Origin: Paractinoplanes ferrugineus
GTDB lineage: Bacteria > Actinomycetota > Actinomycetes > Mycobacteriales > Micromonosporaceae
Length of the DNA: 64,000 nucleotides
Assembly (NCBI RefSeq): GCF_016862195.1
Contig: NZ_BOMM01000065.1
Location: 44,637-108,636, forward strand
Reading direction: 5' to 3'
The position numbers and the translations under genes are program-made. The notes beneath the pieces were generated by a model. It did not search any database and was not told the DNA's origin. It saw nothing but the letters and a program-made list of their open reading frames with translations. Positions 53,085 to 61,784 of this stretch are shown piece by piece (within the stretch, counting starts at the first letter, position 1; each line of letters starts with the position of its first letter).

Positions 53085-54317
53085 GTGGCCGACGTCGAAC
53101 ACACCATCGGACTTCTGCTGGGCACCGAGGACGACTGGCCCCGGGCCTACGAGGCGCTGCTGCGCCGGCTCGGGGTGATCACCGGGCCGGACGGGCGCAC
53201 CCACCGCACCGTCACCGAACGGGTCACCATCGAGCCGTTCAACCTGCGCGACAAGCCCCGCCACGACCTCGTCATCGACCGGCTCGCCTACTGGTACTAC
53301 CACCCCCGCGAGTGGCTCAAGAAGATCGCGCTGATGGACGACGTATACCTGCTGAACAGCCCGTTCACGTTCCAGTCGATGGAGAAGCACGCTGCCTACT
53401 GCGCGATGATGCGGCTCGGTCTCAAGGTGCCGGAGACGGTGCTGGTCCCGTACAAGAATCCGCTCGACAACAGCCGGTACGCCTACACCTCGGAGCGCTA
53501 CAACAAGTCCTTCGACCTCGACGCCACCGCCGAGCAGGTCGGCTACCCATTGTTCATGAAGCCCTACGACGGCGGTGCCTGGGTCGGTGTCACCCGCATC
53601 CGCAACTCCGACGAGCTGCACGCCGCCTACGACGCCTCCGGCGAACGGCTGATGCACCTGCAGGCCTCGGTCGAGGATTACGAGGTCTTCGCCCGCTCCC
53701 TGACCATCGGTCCCGAGACGATGGTCATGAAGTTCCGCCCCGAACAGCCGATGCACGCCCGCTACGAGGTCGACCACGGCTTCCTCACCGCCGACGTGGG
53801 GCAGGAGGTGGTCACCATCTCCCGGCTGGTCAACGCGTTCTTCCGGTGGGAGTTCAACAGCTGCGAGTCGCTGGTACGAGGCACCGACGTGCACCCGATC
53901 GACTACGCCAACGCCTGCCCCGACGTGGCCGTCACGTCCCTGCACTACTACTTCCCGTGGGCGATGTCGGCCCTGCTGCGCTGGACGGTCTTCTGTGTCG
54001 TCACCGACCGCCGCCCCCGCCTGGACACCGACACCGCCCGCTATTTCGCCATCGGCGACTCGGCGATGCCCTATGCCGACAAGCTCGTCGAATACCGCCG
54101 CCTGGCCGACGAGTATTTCGACGTCGAGCGCTACGAGGAGTTCTGCGCCAAGCACCTCGCCCACATCGACGGCATCGTCTACGACTGGGTGACCTCGGAG
54201 GAGTTCCGCTCCCTGCTGCGCGAGACCGTGCGCGCGACCTACCCCGTCCACGAGCACGAGAAGTTCCTCGGCCACTTCGGCGGCCTGATCGACGCCTGGA
54301 TCCGCGACCACTCCTGA
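53085..54317 (+). CDS. ATP-grasp-family protein
   Basis: A 410-residue ATP-grasp fold protein. LDATAEQVGYPLFMKPYDGGAWVGVTRI (part: GYPLFMKPYDGGAWVGV) is the ATP-binding Lys and Gly loop; FNSCESLVRGTDVHPIDYANACPD (part: GTDVHPIDYANACPD) is the metal-binding end. A carboxy helical extension follows. GTG 53085 follows GGGAGGA. It probably forms an amide or peptide bond; with the esterase it suggests a small-molecule pathway. No pathway is recognised. Confidence 0.85.
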   Translation: MADVEHTIGLLLGTEDDWPRAYEALLRRLGVITGPDGRTHRTVTERVTIEPFNLRDKPRHDLVIDRLAYWYYHPREWLKKIALMDDVYLLNSPFTFQSMEKHAAYCAMMRLGLKVPETVLVPYKNPLDNSRYAYTSERYNKSFDLDATAEQVGYPLFMKPYDGGAWVGVTRIRNSDELHAAYDASGERLMHLQASVEDYEVFARSLTIGPETMVMKFRPEQPMHARYEVDHGFLTADVGQEVVTISRLVNAFFRWEFNSCESLVRGTDVHPIDYANACPDVAVTSLHYYFPWAMSALLRWTVFCVVTDRRPRLDTDTARYFAIGDSAMPYADKLVEYRRLADEYFDVERYEEFCAKHLAHIDGIVYDWVTSEEFRSLLRETVRATYPVHEHEKFLGHFGGLIDAWIRDHS

Positions 54318-54385
54318 CCCCCGGGAGGCTTCCCTGGACGCCGGCCGACGAGTTTTTGTCGTAGGCCCGGCCTATTGTCGGTCGG

Positions 54386-54835
54386 GTGCGGATCCGGATC
54401 GAGGGGCGAGATCTGCCGGGCGCCCGCGTGGGCCCGGTGGCCGACGAGTTGCGCCTGCGTAACGTGCATGTGGGAGTCCAGCGCAAGTCTGCGGTCGTCG
54501 CCCGGGTGCCGGCGTCGGCGCCCCACGCCACGTGGGAGATCGACGTGGCCGGCCGCGAGGTCGACGGGCTGCTCGACGTGGGTGGCCCGTTCGTCCACGG
54601 CCGCCCCGGCGCCCGCTTCCTCTACCTGAGCTGGGGCAACGTCTCCGACTCCGGCTTCGAGATGTTCCGCCGGGCCAAGCTGCTGTTCGGCGACATCCCC
54701 ACCGGCCTCCTGCGCCGGCTCTTCGACGACCCGAGCACCGCCCTGATCGGCACCCTCGGCCTGACCGACCCTCTCGGTGAACCCCGGTGCGCCCGAGTCC
54801 GCCCACCCGACATCGTCTGGACCGGTTCCCGATGA
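54386..54835 (+). CDS. DUF5990 family protein
   Basis: A 149-residue protein beginning MRIRIEGRDLPGARVGP, with NVHVGVQRKSAVVARVP, GPFVHGRPGARFLYLSWG and FEMFRRAKL, which are DUF5990 blocks. GTG 54386 is the start. Its stop overlaps the SNF2 ATG by four bases. Function unknown. Confidence 0.82.
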   Translation: MRIRIEGRDLPGARVGPVADELRLRNVHVGVQRKSAVVARVPASAPHATWEIDVAGREVDGLLDVGGPFVHGRPGARFLYLSWGNVSDSGFEMFRRAKLLFGDIPTGLLRRLFDDPSTALIGTLGLTDPLGEPRCARVRPPDIVWTGSR

Positions 54836-57800
54836 CCGGCCCACCCCCGCCCGCCCCTGATTCCGCCGTTCTCGGGGCGGGACAAGGAGTTCAGGCTGCT
54901 GAGGTTCGAGTTCTGCATGGCTTCGTCGCGCGTGACGGGGCGCTCCTGCTGTGGGGTGAGACCGACAGATCCGACGCCGGCGTGGCCCGCGGGGGGCATC
55001 CGTTCGCGCTGCCGGCCGCGCGACTCCCGGTGGGGGAGCGGCGGGCGCCGGCGACGCTCGTGCTGCCGTCGACCAGTGCGGGGCCGCTCTCGTCGCCCCA
55101 GCTGGGGCTGGCCCCGAGGCGTGGCAGTCCGAAGTTGCGGCCGTGGCAGGTGCCGGTGGTCGAGGTGCCGTTCGTGGACGAGGATCTCGCGGACGAGTTC
55201 GACGGGCGGCGGGCGCCCTCGGTCGGGTGGCTGGTCGAGCTCTGTTCGTTCGCCGCCGACCTGGTGCGGCGGGGGCGGGTCCTGCCGGCCGTGCTGCCCG
55301 CCGGGCCGGTGGCCCGCTGGCGGCCGGTGCTCACCGGGTTCGACGCGATCCACCACGCCGACCTGCTTCGCCGCATGCCGGCGGCCTGCCGGGCCGAGCG
55401 GGCCCGGGTCGGTGACGTGGCGGGGCTGCCGGCGGCCGACACACTGGCGGCGGCGGCTCTGCACCGGCTCGTCGACGGGCTCGTCCGGACCCGGCTCGCG
55501 CTCGCCGGGGTGCGGATCGGGGACGGGTGGCTGGCCGCGCTCACCGGGGAGCCGGAGTTCACGGCGGCCCCTGCGCTGGCCGATGACCTGGCCGAGAAAC
55601 TGGACGCCTGGCATGCCGACGCCGCGTCCGGGGCGGCGGTCCGGCTCTGTTTCCGGCTCAGCCATCTGGCGGAGCTGGCGGACGAGCCGGACGCCACCGA
55701 TCCCGTGCCCCGGCCGGCCGGTCGGGACGGGTGGCTGCTCGAGTTCCTGCTGCAGGCGGTCGACGAACCCAGCGCGCTGGTCGCGGCGGCCGACATCTGG
55801 CAGGACGAATACGCTCCGCTGCGGCGCTGGACCCGGCATCCGCAGGAGCGCCTGCTCGCCGCTCTCGGCCGGGCCGCCCGGCTCTATCCGGATCTCGGGC
55901 AGGCGCTGCGGGTGCCGCGGCCGGTCGACATGGTGCTCGACACGGTCGAGGCGCACACGTTCCTCAGCCACGCGCTGACCTTGGCGGAGGCCGGCTACGG
56001 CGTGCTGCTGCCGACCTGGTGGCGCGAGCAGCAGAGTCTGACCCTCGCCCTGGAGCTGCGCGAACGGGACCCGGTCGCGCCGGTGCTGCGGGACGAGGCG
56101 GCCGACCTCGCGCACCTCGTCGACTATCAGTGGGGGCTCGCACTCGGCGGGCGGGTGCTCACCGAGGCCGAGTTGGTCGACCTCGCCCGCGCCCAGGTCT
56201 CGCTGGTGCGGCTGCGCGGGCGCTGGGTTCATCTCGATCCCGAGCGGCTGGCGGCGGGGCTGAAGTTCCTGGAGCGCGGCGGCGGGTCGATGACCGCGGG
56301 CCACGCGCTGAAGATGATCCGGCTGCTGCCGCCCGAGGAACTGCCGCTGCCGGTCACCGCGGTCGGTGGCAAGGGCTGGCTGGCCGACCTGCTGTCCGGC
56401 GAGCTCGATCGACGCCTGGAACTGCTGCCCCAACCCGAGGGGCTGCGCGGCGAGCTCCGCCCGTACCAAAGGCGGGGTTTTTCCTGGCTCGCCTTTCTCG
56501 ACTCGCTCGGGCTGGGCGCCTGCCTCGCCGACGACATGGGTCTCGGCAAGACCGTGCAGCTGCTGGCGTTGCTGCTGCACCGGCGCTCCGGCCCGGCGTT
56601 GCTGATCTGCCCGCTGTCGGTGCTGGGCAACTGGCAGCGGGAGGCGGCCCGGTTCGCGCCGTCGCTGACGGTGCGGGTGCTGCACGGGGGTGAGAAGCCG
56701 TCGTTCGTCGGCGCCGACCTGGTGCTCACGACCTATGCGACGGCCCTGCGCGTGACCGACGAACTGGCGGCTTTCGGCTGGGATCGGGTCGTGCTCGACG
56801 AGGCGCAGCACGTCAAGAACAGCACCGGGGCGATGGCCAAGGCGGTGCGCCGGCTTCCGGCCCGGGTGCGGATCGCCTTGACCGGTACGCCGGTGGAGAA
56901 CCGCCTCGCCGAGCTGTGGTCCATCCTGGACTTCGTCAACCCGGGGCTGCTCGCCTCCGCACACACGTTCCGGGCCCGGTTCGCGGTGCCGGTGGAACGC
57001 TACGGCGACGAGGAGGCCGCCGCCCGGCTGCGGGCCGCCACCCGGCCGTTCCTGCTGCGCCGCGTCAAGTCCGACCCGGCCGTCATCACCGACCTGCCCG
57101 ACAAGCGGCAGGTGCGACACCTGTGCGGGCTCACCACCGAGCAGGCCACGCTCTACCGGGCGGTGCTCGAGGACATGAAGGCGCGGCTCGGCGAATCGCG
57201 CGACAAGTGGAACAAAGGCATCGTGCTGGCCGCCATGACCAAGCTCAAACAGGCCTGCGTGCACCCGGCTCTGCTCCTGGGCGACGGCTCGCCGCTGCCC
57301 GGCCGCTCCGGCAAGCTCGAACGGCTCGAGGAGATCCTCGACAGTGCGCTCGCCGAGGGGGAGAGCGTGCTCTGCTTCACCCAGTTCGCCAAGTTCGGTG
57401 CCATGCTCACCCCCCACCTGGCGGCGAGGTTCGGGGTGCCGGTCCGCTATCTGCACGGCGGCACCACCCGCGCCGACCGGGACGACATGGTCGCGGCTTT
57501 CCAGGAGGACCAGCGGCCCGGCGTGTTCGTGCTGTCGCTCAAGGCCGGCGGCACCGGGCTCAACCTGACCGCCGCCAATCACGTCGTGCACGTCGACCGG
57601 TGGTGGAACCCGGCCACCGAGGCGCAGGCCACCGACCGCGCGTTCCGCATCGGGCAGCGGCGGGACGTGCAGGTGCACACCCTCGTCTGTCTCGGCACCG
57701 TCGAGGAGCGCATCGACCGGCTGCTCGTCGACAAGGGCGTGCTCGCCTCCCGCGTGGTCGGCAACGGCGAGGGCTGGCTCACCGCGTTGGACACCGCTGA

Positions 57801-57846
57801 GCTGAGGGAACTGATGCGTCTCGAACCGGAGGCGGTCGTTGACTGA
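54832..57846 (+). CDS. SNF2/RapA-family DEAD-box helicase
   Basis: A 1004-residue SNF2-type ATPase. The amino half is the bacterial SNF2-associated region; the core starts near residue 545 with LADDMGLGKTVQLLALL, then ICPLSVLGNWQREA, LDEAQHVKN, LTGTPVENRLAELWS, FLLRRVKSD, and helicase motifs V-VI GGTGLNLTAANHVVHVDRWW and TDRAFRIGQRR. Probably remodels nucleoprotein or aids transcription and repair. Overlaps DUF5990 by four bases and the SWIM gene by eight. Confidence 0.93.
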   Translation: MTGPPPPAPDSAVLGAGQGVQAAEVRVLHGFVARDGALLLWGETDRSDAGVARGGHPFALPAARLPVGERRAPATLVLPSTSAGPLSSPQLGLAPRRGSPKLRPWQVPVVEVPFVDEDLADEFDGRRAPSVGWLVELCSFAADLVRRGRVLPAVLPAGPVARWRPVLTGFDAIHHADLLRRMPAACRAERARVGDVAGLPAADTLAAAALHRLVDGLVRTRLALAGVRIGDGWLAALTGEPEFTAAPALADDLAEKLDAWHADAASGAAVRLCFRLSHLAELADEPDATDPVPRPAGRDGWLLEFLLQAVDEPSALVAAADIWQDEYAPLRRWTRHPQERLLAALGRAARLYPDLGQALRVPRPVDMVLDTVEAHTFLSHALTLAEAGYGVLLPTWWREQQSLTLALELRERDPVAPVLRDEAADLAHLVDYQWGLALGGRVLTEAELVDLARAQVSLVRLRGRWVHLDPERLAAGLKFLERGGGSMTAGHALKMIRLLPPEELPLPVTAVGGKGWLADLLSGELDRRLELLPQPEGLRGELRPYQRRGFSWLAFLDSLGLGACLADDMGLGKTVQLLALLLHRRSGPALLICPLSVLGNWQREAARFAPSLTVRVLHGGEKPSFVGADLVLTTYATALRVTDELAAFGWDRVVLDEAQHVKNSTGAMAKAVRRLPARVRIALTGTPVENRLAELWSILDFVNPGLLASAHTFRARFAVPVERYGDEEAAARLRAATRPFLLRRVKSDPAVITDLPDKRQVRHLCGLTTEQATLYRAVLEDMKARLGESRDKWNKGIVLAAMTKLKQACVHPALLLGDGSPLPGRSGKLERLEEILDSALAEGESVLCFTQFAKFGAMLTPHLAARFGVPVRYLHGGTTRADRDDMVAAFQEDQRPGVFVLSLKAGGTGLNLTAANHVVHVDRWWNPATEAQATDRAFRIGQRRDVQVHTLVCLGTVEERIDRLLVDKGVLASRVVGNGEGWLTALDTAELRELMRLEPEAVVD

Positions 57847-58612
57847 GCGGTTCTCGGTCGAGTTCCTCGGCACGTTCGAGTCGTTGCGGATGGGGCCGAC
57901 CTTCGCGCGCGGCCGCCGTGACGAGCGGGCCGGGCACGTCCGGCAACTGACCATCTCCGGCTCGCTGGCCGTGGCCCTGGTGCGCGGGCCCGACGACGCG
58001 GCGGCGTTCCGGTCGCGGATCGCGGTGCGGTCCTTCGGCGCCTCCGAGTGGGCGCGGGTCGAGCAGGATCTCGTCGCCGAGGCCCGATATGCCGCCGACC
58101 TGCTGGGTGGGCGGATGCCCGACGGGATCGGCGCGGTGTTCGCGGCGGCCGGCCTCAGCCTGCTGCCGTTGTCGCTGGACGAGGTCGCGATGGATTGCAC
58201 CTGCGAGCGGTGGCCGATGCCGTGTGTGCACCTCGCCGCGACCTGCTACGCCCTGGCCCGCTCGTTCGAGGAGGACCCCTTCGGGGTGTTCACCTGGCGC
58301 GGGCGCTCCCGCGACGAATTGTTGTCTCACCTGCGAGAACTGCGTGCGGCCGCATTCGAAAATGATCAAAATGCACCGGATTCCGGGACTTATCCGGATG
58401 AAAATTCGGAAAGGGCCGACGAGGAGCTCGGCGTGTCGGCCGAATTCTGGGGCGGATCGCCCGCTCCGAGCGCGCCGGCAAGCGGCCGACCCGGGGCTGT
58501 GAGCAGGCCGGATGCGCTATTGGATCAGTTGGATCCACCCCATCTGGCACACGCGGGACGACCGCTTGTCGACCTCCTGCGCCCGGCCTACAGGGCCCTG
58601 CCCGAAGCGTAG
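57839..58612 (+). CDS. SWIM zinc-finger protein
   Basis: A 257-residue protein with the SWIM motif CTCERWPMPCVH: C120, C122, C129 and H131. The rest resembles the SWIM partners of bacterial SNF2 proteins. The carboxy 70 residues are Pro/Ala/Asp-rich and look disordered. TTG 57839 lies inside the helicase end, so the pair is made together; a later start is possible. Confidence 0.85.
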   Translation: MTERFSVEFLGTFESLRMGPTFARGRRDERAGHVRQLTISGSLAVALVRGPDDAAAFRSRIAVRSFGASEWARVEQDLVAEARYAADLLGGRMPDGIGAVFAAAGLSLLPLSLDEVAMDCTCERWPMPCVHLAATCYALARSFEEDPFGVFTWRGRSRDELLSHLRELRAAAFENDQNAPDSGTYPDENSERADEELGVSAEFWGGSPAPSAPASGRPGAVSRPDALLDQLDPPHLAHAGRPLVDLLRPAYRALPEA

Positions 58613-58641
58613 CCAGAGTGAGTTTTTCCACCATCGGGTTA

Positions 58642-58663
58642 CACGGCGCGGATCTGCGCCGTG
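58642..58663. terminator. 8-bp hairpin between SWIM gene and secreted protein gene
   Basis: CACGGCGC and GCGCCGTG form a perfect stem around a GGATCT loop, 30 bases after the SWIM stop. Either a terminator or an operator of the downstream gene. Confidence 0.5.
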
Positions 58664-58679
58664 ACAATCCGTGGCTGTG

Positions 58680-58714
58680 TTCTCCTTGTCAGGACAAATC
58701 GTTTGTCAGGAGAA
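58680..58714 (+). promoter_or_regulatory. leader hairpin that can mask the ribosome site
   Basis: GACAAA-TCG-TTTGTC (58693-58707) is a perfect stem-loop; outside it TTCTCCT (58680-58686) can pair with AGGAGAA (58708-58714), the Shine-Dalgarno of the secreted protein gene, leaving a six-base internal loop (58687-58692) on one side. When folded, the ribosome site would be closed. Confidence 0.6.
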
Positions 58715-58722
58715 GGTGTGAA

Positions 58723-59340
58723 ATGAACCGATTTACCCGGATTCTTACGATGGCTGGCCTCGGGCTGGTGACGGGTGTGACGATGGCAGCGGGTCCGGCT
58801 ATGGCCACGACCAGCAGCGATCAGGGCACGGCGAAGTCGGGTAACAGCGTCGGCGAGCAGCGTCGCTGGGGCGACCGAGTGGTTGATGTCTTCCGTACCT
58901 ACCGCGCTTGTGACCGCGCGGGCGAGTACGGCGAGGACCGCGGCTACTGGGACGACTACGACTGCTACCGGACCATCAACCGCGGCCGTGGCGGCTACGT
59001 GCTGGTTGTGGAAGAAGACAACTGGGGCCACGGCTGGGGCGGCCGCTTCCCGAGCAGCTGGGGCAACGACTGGCGCCCCTACCCGGGTGGGTTCTTCCCG
59101 GGTATCCGGCCGGGTGGCTTCTGGCGTCCGGGTGGTTTCCCGGTCGTCGGGCGCCCGATCGGTGGCTTCCCGATCGGTGGCTTCCCCATCGGTGGTCGCC
59201 CGATCGGCGGCTTCCCGGGTGGCTTCCCGAACGGTGGTCCCCAGACCGGCAACAACGGCCCCGTGATCACGCCCGGTCAGGGCCCTGTGATCCCGGGCGG
59301 TCTGGGCAACCTCCCGCCGATGCCGAAGACCGCTAGCTAG
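58723..59340 (+). CDS. secreted Gly/Pro-rich protein
   Basis: A 205-residue protein with a signal peptide (MNRFTRILTMAGLGLVTGVT, cleavage likely at AMA-TTS near residue 29). Residues 40-95 are charged and aromatic with two Cys (RACDRAG, DYDCYRT). Residues 105-165 are repeats of the GGFPIGG/RPIGG type from a 15-bp unit, then a Pro/Asn tail. Probably an extracellular structural or surface protein; function unknown. AGGAGAAGG lies before ATG 58723. Confidence 0.75.
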   Translation: MNRFTRILTMAGLGLVTGVTMAAGPAMATTSSDQGTAKSGNSVGEQRRWGDRVVDVFRTYRACDRAGEYGEDRGYWDDYDCYRTINRGRGGYVLVVEEDNWGHGWGGRFPSSWGNDWRPYPGGFFPGIRPGGFWRPGGFPVVGRPIGGFPIGGFPIGGRPIGGFPGGFPNGGPQTGNNGPVITPGQGPVIPGGLGNLPPMPKTAS

Positions 59341-59355
59341 TTCCTCGCACCATCC

Positions 59356-59390
59356 GATGAGCCGCACCCCCGCCAGGGGTGCGGCTCATC
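59356..59390. terminator. strong bidirectional terminator
   Basis: GATGAGCCGCACCCC and its exact complement form a perfect 15-bp stem with a five-base loop (CGCCA) between the convergent secreted-protein and SDR genes. It can serve both strands. Confidence 0.9.
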
Positions 59391-59394
59391 GCCT

Positions 59395-60792
59395 TCACCA
59401 GGCGACCGGGGCGTAGTCCTTGAGGAAACAGCCGTACAGATCCTCGCCCGCCTCGCCGCGCACGATCGGGTCGTAGACCCGGGCCGCCCCGTCCACCAGG
59501 TCGAGCGGGGCGTGGAAGCCCTCCTCGTGCAGCCGCATCTTCGTCGGATGCGGGCGCTCGTCGGTGATCCAGCCGGTGTCCACGCTCGTCATCAGGATGC
59601 CGTCGGCGAACAGATCGTCGGCACTGGTGCGGGTGAGCATGTTCAGCGAGGCCTTCGCCATGTTCGTGTGCGGATGGCCGGCACCCTTGTAGCCGCGGGC
59701 GAAAATGCCCTCCATCGCCGACACGTTCACCACGTACCGGCGCTTGAACATGGATCGGGTCATTGCCGGCCGCAGGCGGCTGACCAGGATGAACGGCGCC
59801 GTGACGTTGCACAGCTGCACTTCCAGGAGTTCGAGGGCGTCGACCTCGTGGACGCGATCACTCCAGCTGTTCGTCGGGGTCGTGTCGGGCACCAGGCCGC
59901 CGGCGTCGATCGCGACCGAACGCGCGGTCAAGGCCATCTCGGTGATCTGCTGCGGCGTCAGCGTCGTGCCGCCCTGGGTCAGCGCGGCGGCGGGGGAGGC
60001 CCCGGCCGTACCGAAATATTCCAGTTCCGGCAGCGGCCCGTCGGGCAGCGCTTCCTTCTCGGCGGCCGCGATGGCCGAGTACGAGCCCGGCGTGCGGCGT
60101 ACCGTCTGGGCCGCATTGTTGATCAGGATGTCCAGCGGGCCGCGGGCCGCGACCGACTCGGCAAGCGCCACCACCTGGGCGGGATCCCGCAGATCGAGGC
60201 CGACCACCCGCAGTCGGTGCAGCCAGTCGCCGCTGTCCGGCATGGCGGCGAAGCGGCGTACGGCGTCGTGCGGGAACCGGGTCGTGATGGTCAGGTCGGC
60301 ACCGTCGCGCAGCAGGCGAAGCGCGATGTACATGCCGATCTTGGCCCGGCCGCCGGTGAGCAGGGCCCGCCGCCCGGTCAGATCCGTTCGCGCGTCGCGT
60401 TTGGCGTGGTTCTCGGCCGCGCACCGCGGGCACAACTGGTGATAGAACGCGTCGACCACGGTGAACCGCTGCTTGCAGACATAACAGCCCCGCGCCTTCA
60501 GCAGCACGCCGGCGGTGGCGCCCCGGGTGTTCGACTTCAGCGGAATGCCCGCCGTCTCGTCGTCGATCCGGCCCGGCGCGCCGGTCGCGGTGGCCTCGGT
60601 CACGGCCTTGTCGGCGGCCAGGATCGCGTCCCGGCGGTCCCGGCGGCGCTGCAGTTTCGTCGTCTTGAACAGGGCCGCCGTCGCCCGGCGCAGCGCCACC
60701 GCATCGGGGTGCTCGGGTGGCAGCTTCTCCACCTCGGCCATGACGGCCAGACACATCGCTAGCCGCTCCGGGTCCACCCCTGTGCCGGTCAT
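59395..60792 (-). CDS. SDR-family protein with zinc-ribbon insert, catalytic Tyr missing
   Basis: A 465-residue protein. Residues 1-95 are helical and basic; a zinc ribbon follows (C103, C106, C121, C124: CYVC, CPRC). The Rossmann domain starts at ALLTGGRAKIGMYIAL (143-158), with NNAAQ and Ser358 (VNVSAM). The usual Tyr of Y-x3-K is Thr376 before K380 (HTNMAKASLN). So it may bind NAD(P) without normal SDR chemistry. ATG 60792 was chosen over TTG 60825 for its ribosome site AGGGGA. Confidence 0.82.
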   Translation of the reverse strand: MTGTGVDPERLAMCLAVMAEVEKLPPEHPDAVALRRATAALFKTTKLQRRRDRRDAILAADKAVTEATATGAPGRIDDETAGIPLKSNTRGATAGVLLKARGCYVCKQRFTVVDAFYHQLCPRCAAENHAKRDARTDLTGRRALLTGGRAKIGMYIALRLLRDGADLTITTRFPHDAVRRFAAMPDSGDWLHRLRVVGLDLRDPAQVVALAESVAARGPLDILINNAAQTVRRTPGSYSAIAAAEKEALPDGPLPELEYFGTAGASPAAALTQGGTTLTPQQITEMALTARSVAIDAGGLVPDTTPTNSWSDRVHEVDALELLEVQLCNVTAPFILVSRLRPAMTRSMFKRRYVVNVSAMEGIFARGYKGAGHPHTNMAKASLNMLTRTSADDLFADGILMTSVDTGWITDERPHPTKMRLHEEGFHAPLDLVDGAARVYDPIVRGEAGEDLYGCFLKDYAPVAW

Positions 60793-60825
60793 GCCGCTGT
60801 TTCCCCTGCTTTCCGCTCGTGACAA

Positions 60826-61039
60826 CTCACCGAGGACTTTACTGAGCCGTGCTGATCGGCCGGTCGGTCGGTGTCCCGAGGGTTTCGCCGCGTGGTCTCG
60901 AATGCGGCGGGAATCGCCCGATCCCGGCGGAGTTGCCTCGACGCGGAGATCGTGGTGGTGCGCCGGAGTGGCGGCTCCGGCGGTCCTTGTTCCGGGGGAT
61001 GTTGCCCTGCTTCGTGCGGCGTTGTCGTCGTTGCTCTCC
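60826..61039. other. intergenic, no gene seen
   Basis: About 210 bases between two minus-strand genes. Leader of the SDR gene; no clear promoter or hairpin recognised. Confidence 0.5.
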
Positions 61040-61342
61040 CTAGCGCGCCGCTACCTTCGCCGCCAGCCGGGGCCGAGTGATGCGGCGGGCCTTGAGTCGC
61101 TTGGGGACCACCTCGATGCGTGGTTCCCGCTGCGGATCCAGCTGGGTCATCGAGGACACGACGATGACGGCGGCGAGTCCGTCCTTGAGCATCCGCAGTG
61201 CGGCGTCCCAATCACCGCAGATCAAGCCCGCCACCTCGTAGCGCATCGATGCGCAGTAGTCGAGGCAGCGCGCGGCATGGACGTCGAACCGGTCCGGCTG
61301 CACGAAAATTACTGCGTTGGGCACTGTGACCATCTCCCTCAC
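61040..61342 (-). CDS. small resolvase-like protein, catalytic Ser not seen
   Basis: A 100-residue protein. VPNAVIFVQPDRFDVHAARC, a YEVAGLI strand and a DGLAAVIVVSSMTQL strand recall the amino domain of serine recombinases, but the YxRxS catalytic Ser is replaced (FVQPDRF). A basic tail follows. It could be a domesticated, non-catalytic resolvase fold. GTG 61342 or ATG 61333 may be the start. Confidence 0.5.
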   Translation of the reverse strand: MREMVTVPNAVIFVQPDRFDVHAARCLDYCASMRYEVAGLICGDWDAALRMLKDGLAAVIVVSSMTQLDPQREPRIEVVPKRLKARRITRPRLAAKVAAR

Positions 61343-61784
61343 CCGGTCGCCTGTTCGCGAGCAAAGTCACCTAATCGTGTTGGACACCGCTTGCACATCC
61401 GCCGATCCGGACAGCACCTGACCGCGAATCCGGCACTTCGACGACCATCTGTCGGTTATGGACCACCCATCCGGTCAATTTCCGATAACCGTCAGCTACT
61501 TGTCGCCCAGCATGCATTTGATTCGGTCCTGGAAATAACAGGCCCTTGACCACGAACGCTCACCCCGGAACGCGCGGGGCCGCCGCCCACGGGCGGCGTC
61601 GCCCCGGACAACCGCCTCCGGTCCCGGATTCGGCCCCCTGCCACCTCGGCCGAAGCGTGCAAGTGGGCTGCGTCTCGCTCGAAGCGTCAGGACGTTCGTC
61701 ACGTCCGACCTGACAGCACGGATCTAGCCCGAGGGCTGAAGCTAGGGTGGGTGGGACGAACCGAGCACGTTCAGGGGGAAACAT
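61343..61784. other. intergenic region between divergent genes
   Basis: About 440 bases. The left half is AT-richer than its surroundings and probably holds the promoter of the small resolvase-like gene; CGCCGCCCACGGGCGGCG near 61579-61599 can form a hairpin. No coding frame is convincing. Confidence 0.5.

Noticed and set aside
54622..58200. A 1192-codon minus-strand frame across the SNF2 helicase
   Set aside because: Low-complexity Arg/Gly/Pro/Gln composition with no domain, exactly opposite a clear helicase gene.
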